NCBI GenBank assembly: GCA_000715635.1
Contig: KL569201.1
Location: forward strand, 35,706 to 41,358
DNA length: 5,653 nucleotides
Direction: 5' to 3'
DNA from: Streptomyces violaceus
GTDB lineage: Bacteria; Actinomycetota; Actinomycetes; Streptomycetales; Streptomycetaceae
The notes under the pieces were generated by a model. The model was given only the letters and a program-made list of their open reading frames with translations, did not search any database and was not told the origin of the DNA. Position 1 is the first letter of the stretch, and every line of letters starts with the position of its first letter. A program made the position numbers and the translations under genes. Below, piece after piece: positions 4,814 to 5,653 of the stretch.

Positions 4814-5548
4814 ATGACGACGCACAACGACGACGTGGACTGGGACCGCTGGCCGGTCGCGGACTACCTCGCGGAGAACTACCGCGAGATGCGTTCCTCG
4901 GATGCGGCGATCATCGCGCACCACAGCGCCTTCTACCGGCGCTTCCCGCCCGGTGGCATCGACCGCTCGGTGGAGTTCGGGGCGGGCCCCAACCTCTACC
5001 CGCTGATCCTCGCGTCCGCCGCGTGCCGCAGGATCGACGCCGTGGAGGCGGGGGCGAGCAGCGTCGCCTATCTCCAGGAACAGATCTGTCATCGCCTCGA
5101 CGCGAGCTGGTTTCCCTTCCACGCGCTGTGCCGAGAGCTCAACCCCGACGTGCCGGCGACCCTGGCCGGGGCGCTGGCGCCGGTGAACGTCGTCCACGCC
5201 GACGTCCGGACCCTGCCGCCCGGTTTCTACGAGCTCGCCTCCATGCACTTCGTCGCCGAGGGCGCCACGGAGGACTTCGCCGAGTTCGCCGACTTCTGCC
5301 GCACCTTCGTCCGCACGGTCACGCCGGGGGGCCACCTGGTCGCCGCCTTCATGGAGAATCTGCCGACCCACCGCATCGGCCCGGCGTCCCGCTGGCCGGG
5401 CTGCCCGGTGAACCCGACGACGGTCACAGAGGTCTTCACCCCTCTGACCCGCGACCTGGATGTAACCCACATCGACGCCGATCGCACCCTGCCGGACTAC
5501 GGCGACTCCGGGATGGTGCTGCTCACGGGGGTGGCAGAGCCGGTCTGA
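4814..5548 (+). CDS. SAM-dependent methyltransferase, NNMT/PNMT/TEMT-like, 244 aa
   Basis: Class I methyltransferase resembling the nicotinamide/phenylethanolamine/thioether N- or S-methyltransferase family and the related actinobacterial SCO2525-type proteins. An N-terminal WDRWPVADYLAENYREMR (10-27) matches the family's DYL-x-x-Y lid that closes over SAM. Motif I is SVEFGAGPNLYPL at 52-64 (human NNMT has DIGSGPTIY). D76-x-VEAG at 76-80 is the acidic ribose-binding end of strand two, VHADVRTLPP at 127-136 is the motif with the adenine-contacting Asp, and TPGGHLVAAFM at 170-180 is the post-motif strand. The tail DYGDSGMVLLTGVA corresponds to the family's last strands. The acceptor is unknown; a small amine or thioether, possibly from secondary metabolism, is the natural guess. 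The ribosome binding site is weak (GAAGGG at 4798-4803). It sits directly behind the broken membrane protein gene and may once have been co-transcribed with it. Confidence 0.88.
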   Translation: MTTHNDDVDWDRWPVADYLAENYREMRSSDAAIIAHHSAFYRRFPPGGIDRSVEFGAGPNLYPLILASAACRRIDAVEAGASSVAYLQEQICHRLDASWFPFHALCRELNPDVPATLAGALAPVNVVHADVRTLPPGFYELASMHFVAEGATEDFAEFADFCRTFVRTVTPGGHLVAAFMENLPTHRIGPASRWPGCPVNPTTVTEVFTPLTRDLDVTHIDADRTLPDYGDSGMVLLTGVAEPV

Positions 5549-5553
5549 CGACA

Positions 5554-5587
5554 CCGGTCCGCCGACCGGCCGGGGGTTCCCCCCGGC
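5554..5587 (+). terminator. Tandem hairpin terminator after the methyltransferase gene
   Basis: Two perfect stems lie side by side: CCGGTC/GACCGG at 5554-5569 (4-nt loop) and GCCGGGGG/CCCCCGGC at 5569-5587 (3-nt loop). They start 5 nt past the stop codon. Beyond them, 5588-5632 shows nothing recognisable before the adapter. Confidence 0.8.
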
Positions 5588-5632
5588 GATGGCCACGCCC
5601 TGCGCGCACCAGGCTCCGCCGTCTGCGACGAC

Positions 5633-5653
5633 CTGTCTCTTATACACATCTCT
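5633..5653. other. Nextera/Tn5 mosaic-end adapter remnant (right edge)
   Basis: Positions 5633-5651 are the reverse complement of the 19-bp mosaic end, mirroring the left edge. The next two bases, CT, are the first bases of another mosaic end and do not match either standard adapter continuation, so a tandem mosaic end is again indicated. Not genomic. Confidence 0.95.

Noticed and set aside
4658..5647. A 329-codon minus-strand open frame beginning MYKRQV
   Set aside because: Its first codons (GTG TAT AAG AGA CAG) are mosaic-end adapter, and the rest is antisense to the methyltransferase gene. It is an artefact of untrimmed adapter and high GC.

Overview
The base composition is strongly GC-rich, codons favour G or C in third position, ribosome binding sites are clear AGGAGG-type sequences, and the protein families (SPW-repeat membrane protein, GlsB-type membrane protein, an R61-like secreted DD-peptidase) are typical of Streptomyces or a close actinomycete. 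I infer Streptomyces from this but cannot name a species. Both ends carry Nextera/Tn5 transposase mosaic-end sequence (1-22 and 5633-5653). The biological sequence is therefore about 23-5632, and the first gene is cut by the library junction rather than by biology.

Left part, all on the minus strand (23-1744). A 59-residue conserved small protein (1565-1744) is followed by a hairpin terminator. Next comes the relic of an SsuE-type NADPH-dependent FMN reductase (about 1318-1516) that has lost part of its N-terminal region and everything after the VYKAA motif. A cluster of three perfect hairpins (1205-1292) leads into a secreted serine DD-peptidase/beta-lactamase-family enzyme (23-1185). That enzyme has a TTA codon at position 11 and changed residues at the substrate-carboxylate site.

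Middle part (1745-2961). After a 229-bp divergent spacer with an unusually AT-rich patch come two small plus-strand membrane proteins: a four-helix SPW-repeat protein (1974-2414), followed by a strong terminator, and a three-helix GlsB/YeaQ/YmgE-type protein (2575-2838). A bidirectional hairpin separates the latter from the convergent gene.

Right part (2962-5632). A minus-strand NAD(P)-dependent epimerase-like SDR protein (2962-3891) is divergent from a plus-strand zinc nucleoside deaminase (4062-4547), with an operator-like repeat in the spacer. A small two-helix membrane protein gene, apparently broken by frameshifts (4558-4807), and an NNMT/PNMT-type SAM methyltransferase (4814-5548) follow, closed by tandem hairpins.

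The genes do not form one obvious pathway. The window reads as accessory actinomycete chromosome: single-gene units separated by terminators, with two decaying genes. I see no phage, transposon, CRISPR, RNA gene or defence system, and no convincing new multi-gene system. The most interesting points are the atypical R61-like enzyme with its TTA codon, the structured leader built against an ssuE relic, and the frameshifted membrane protein next to the methyltransferase.
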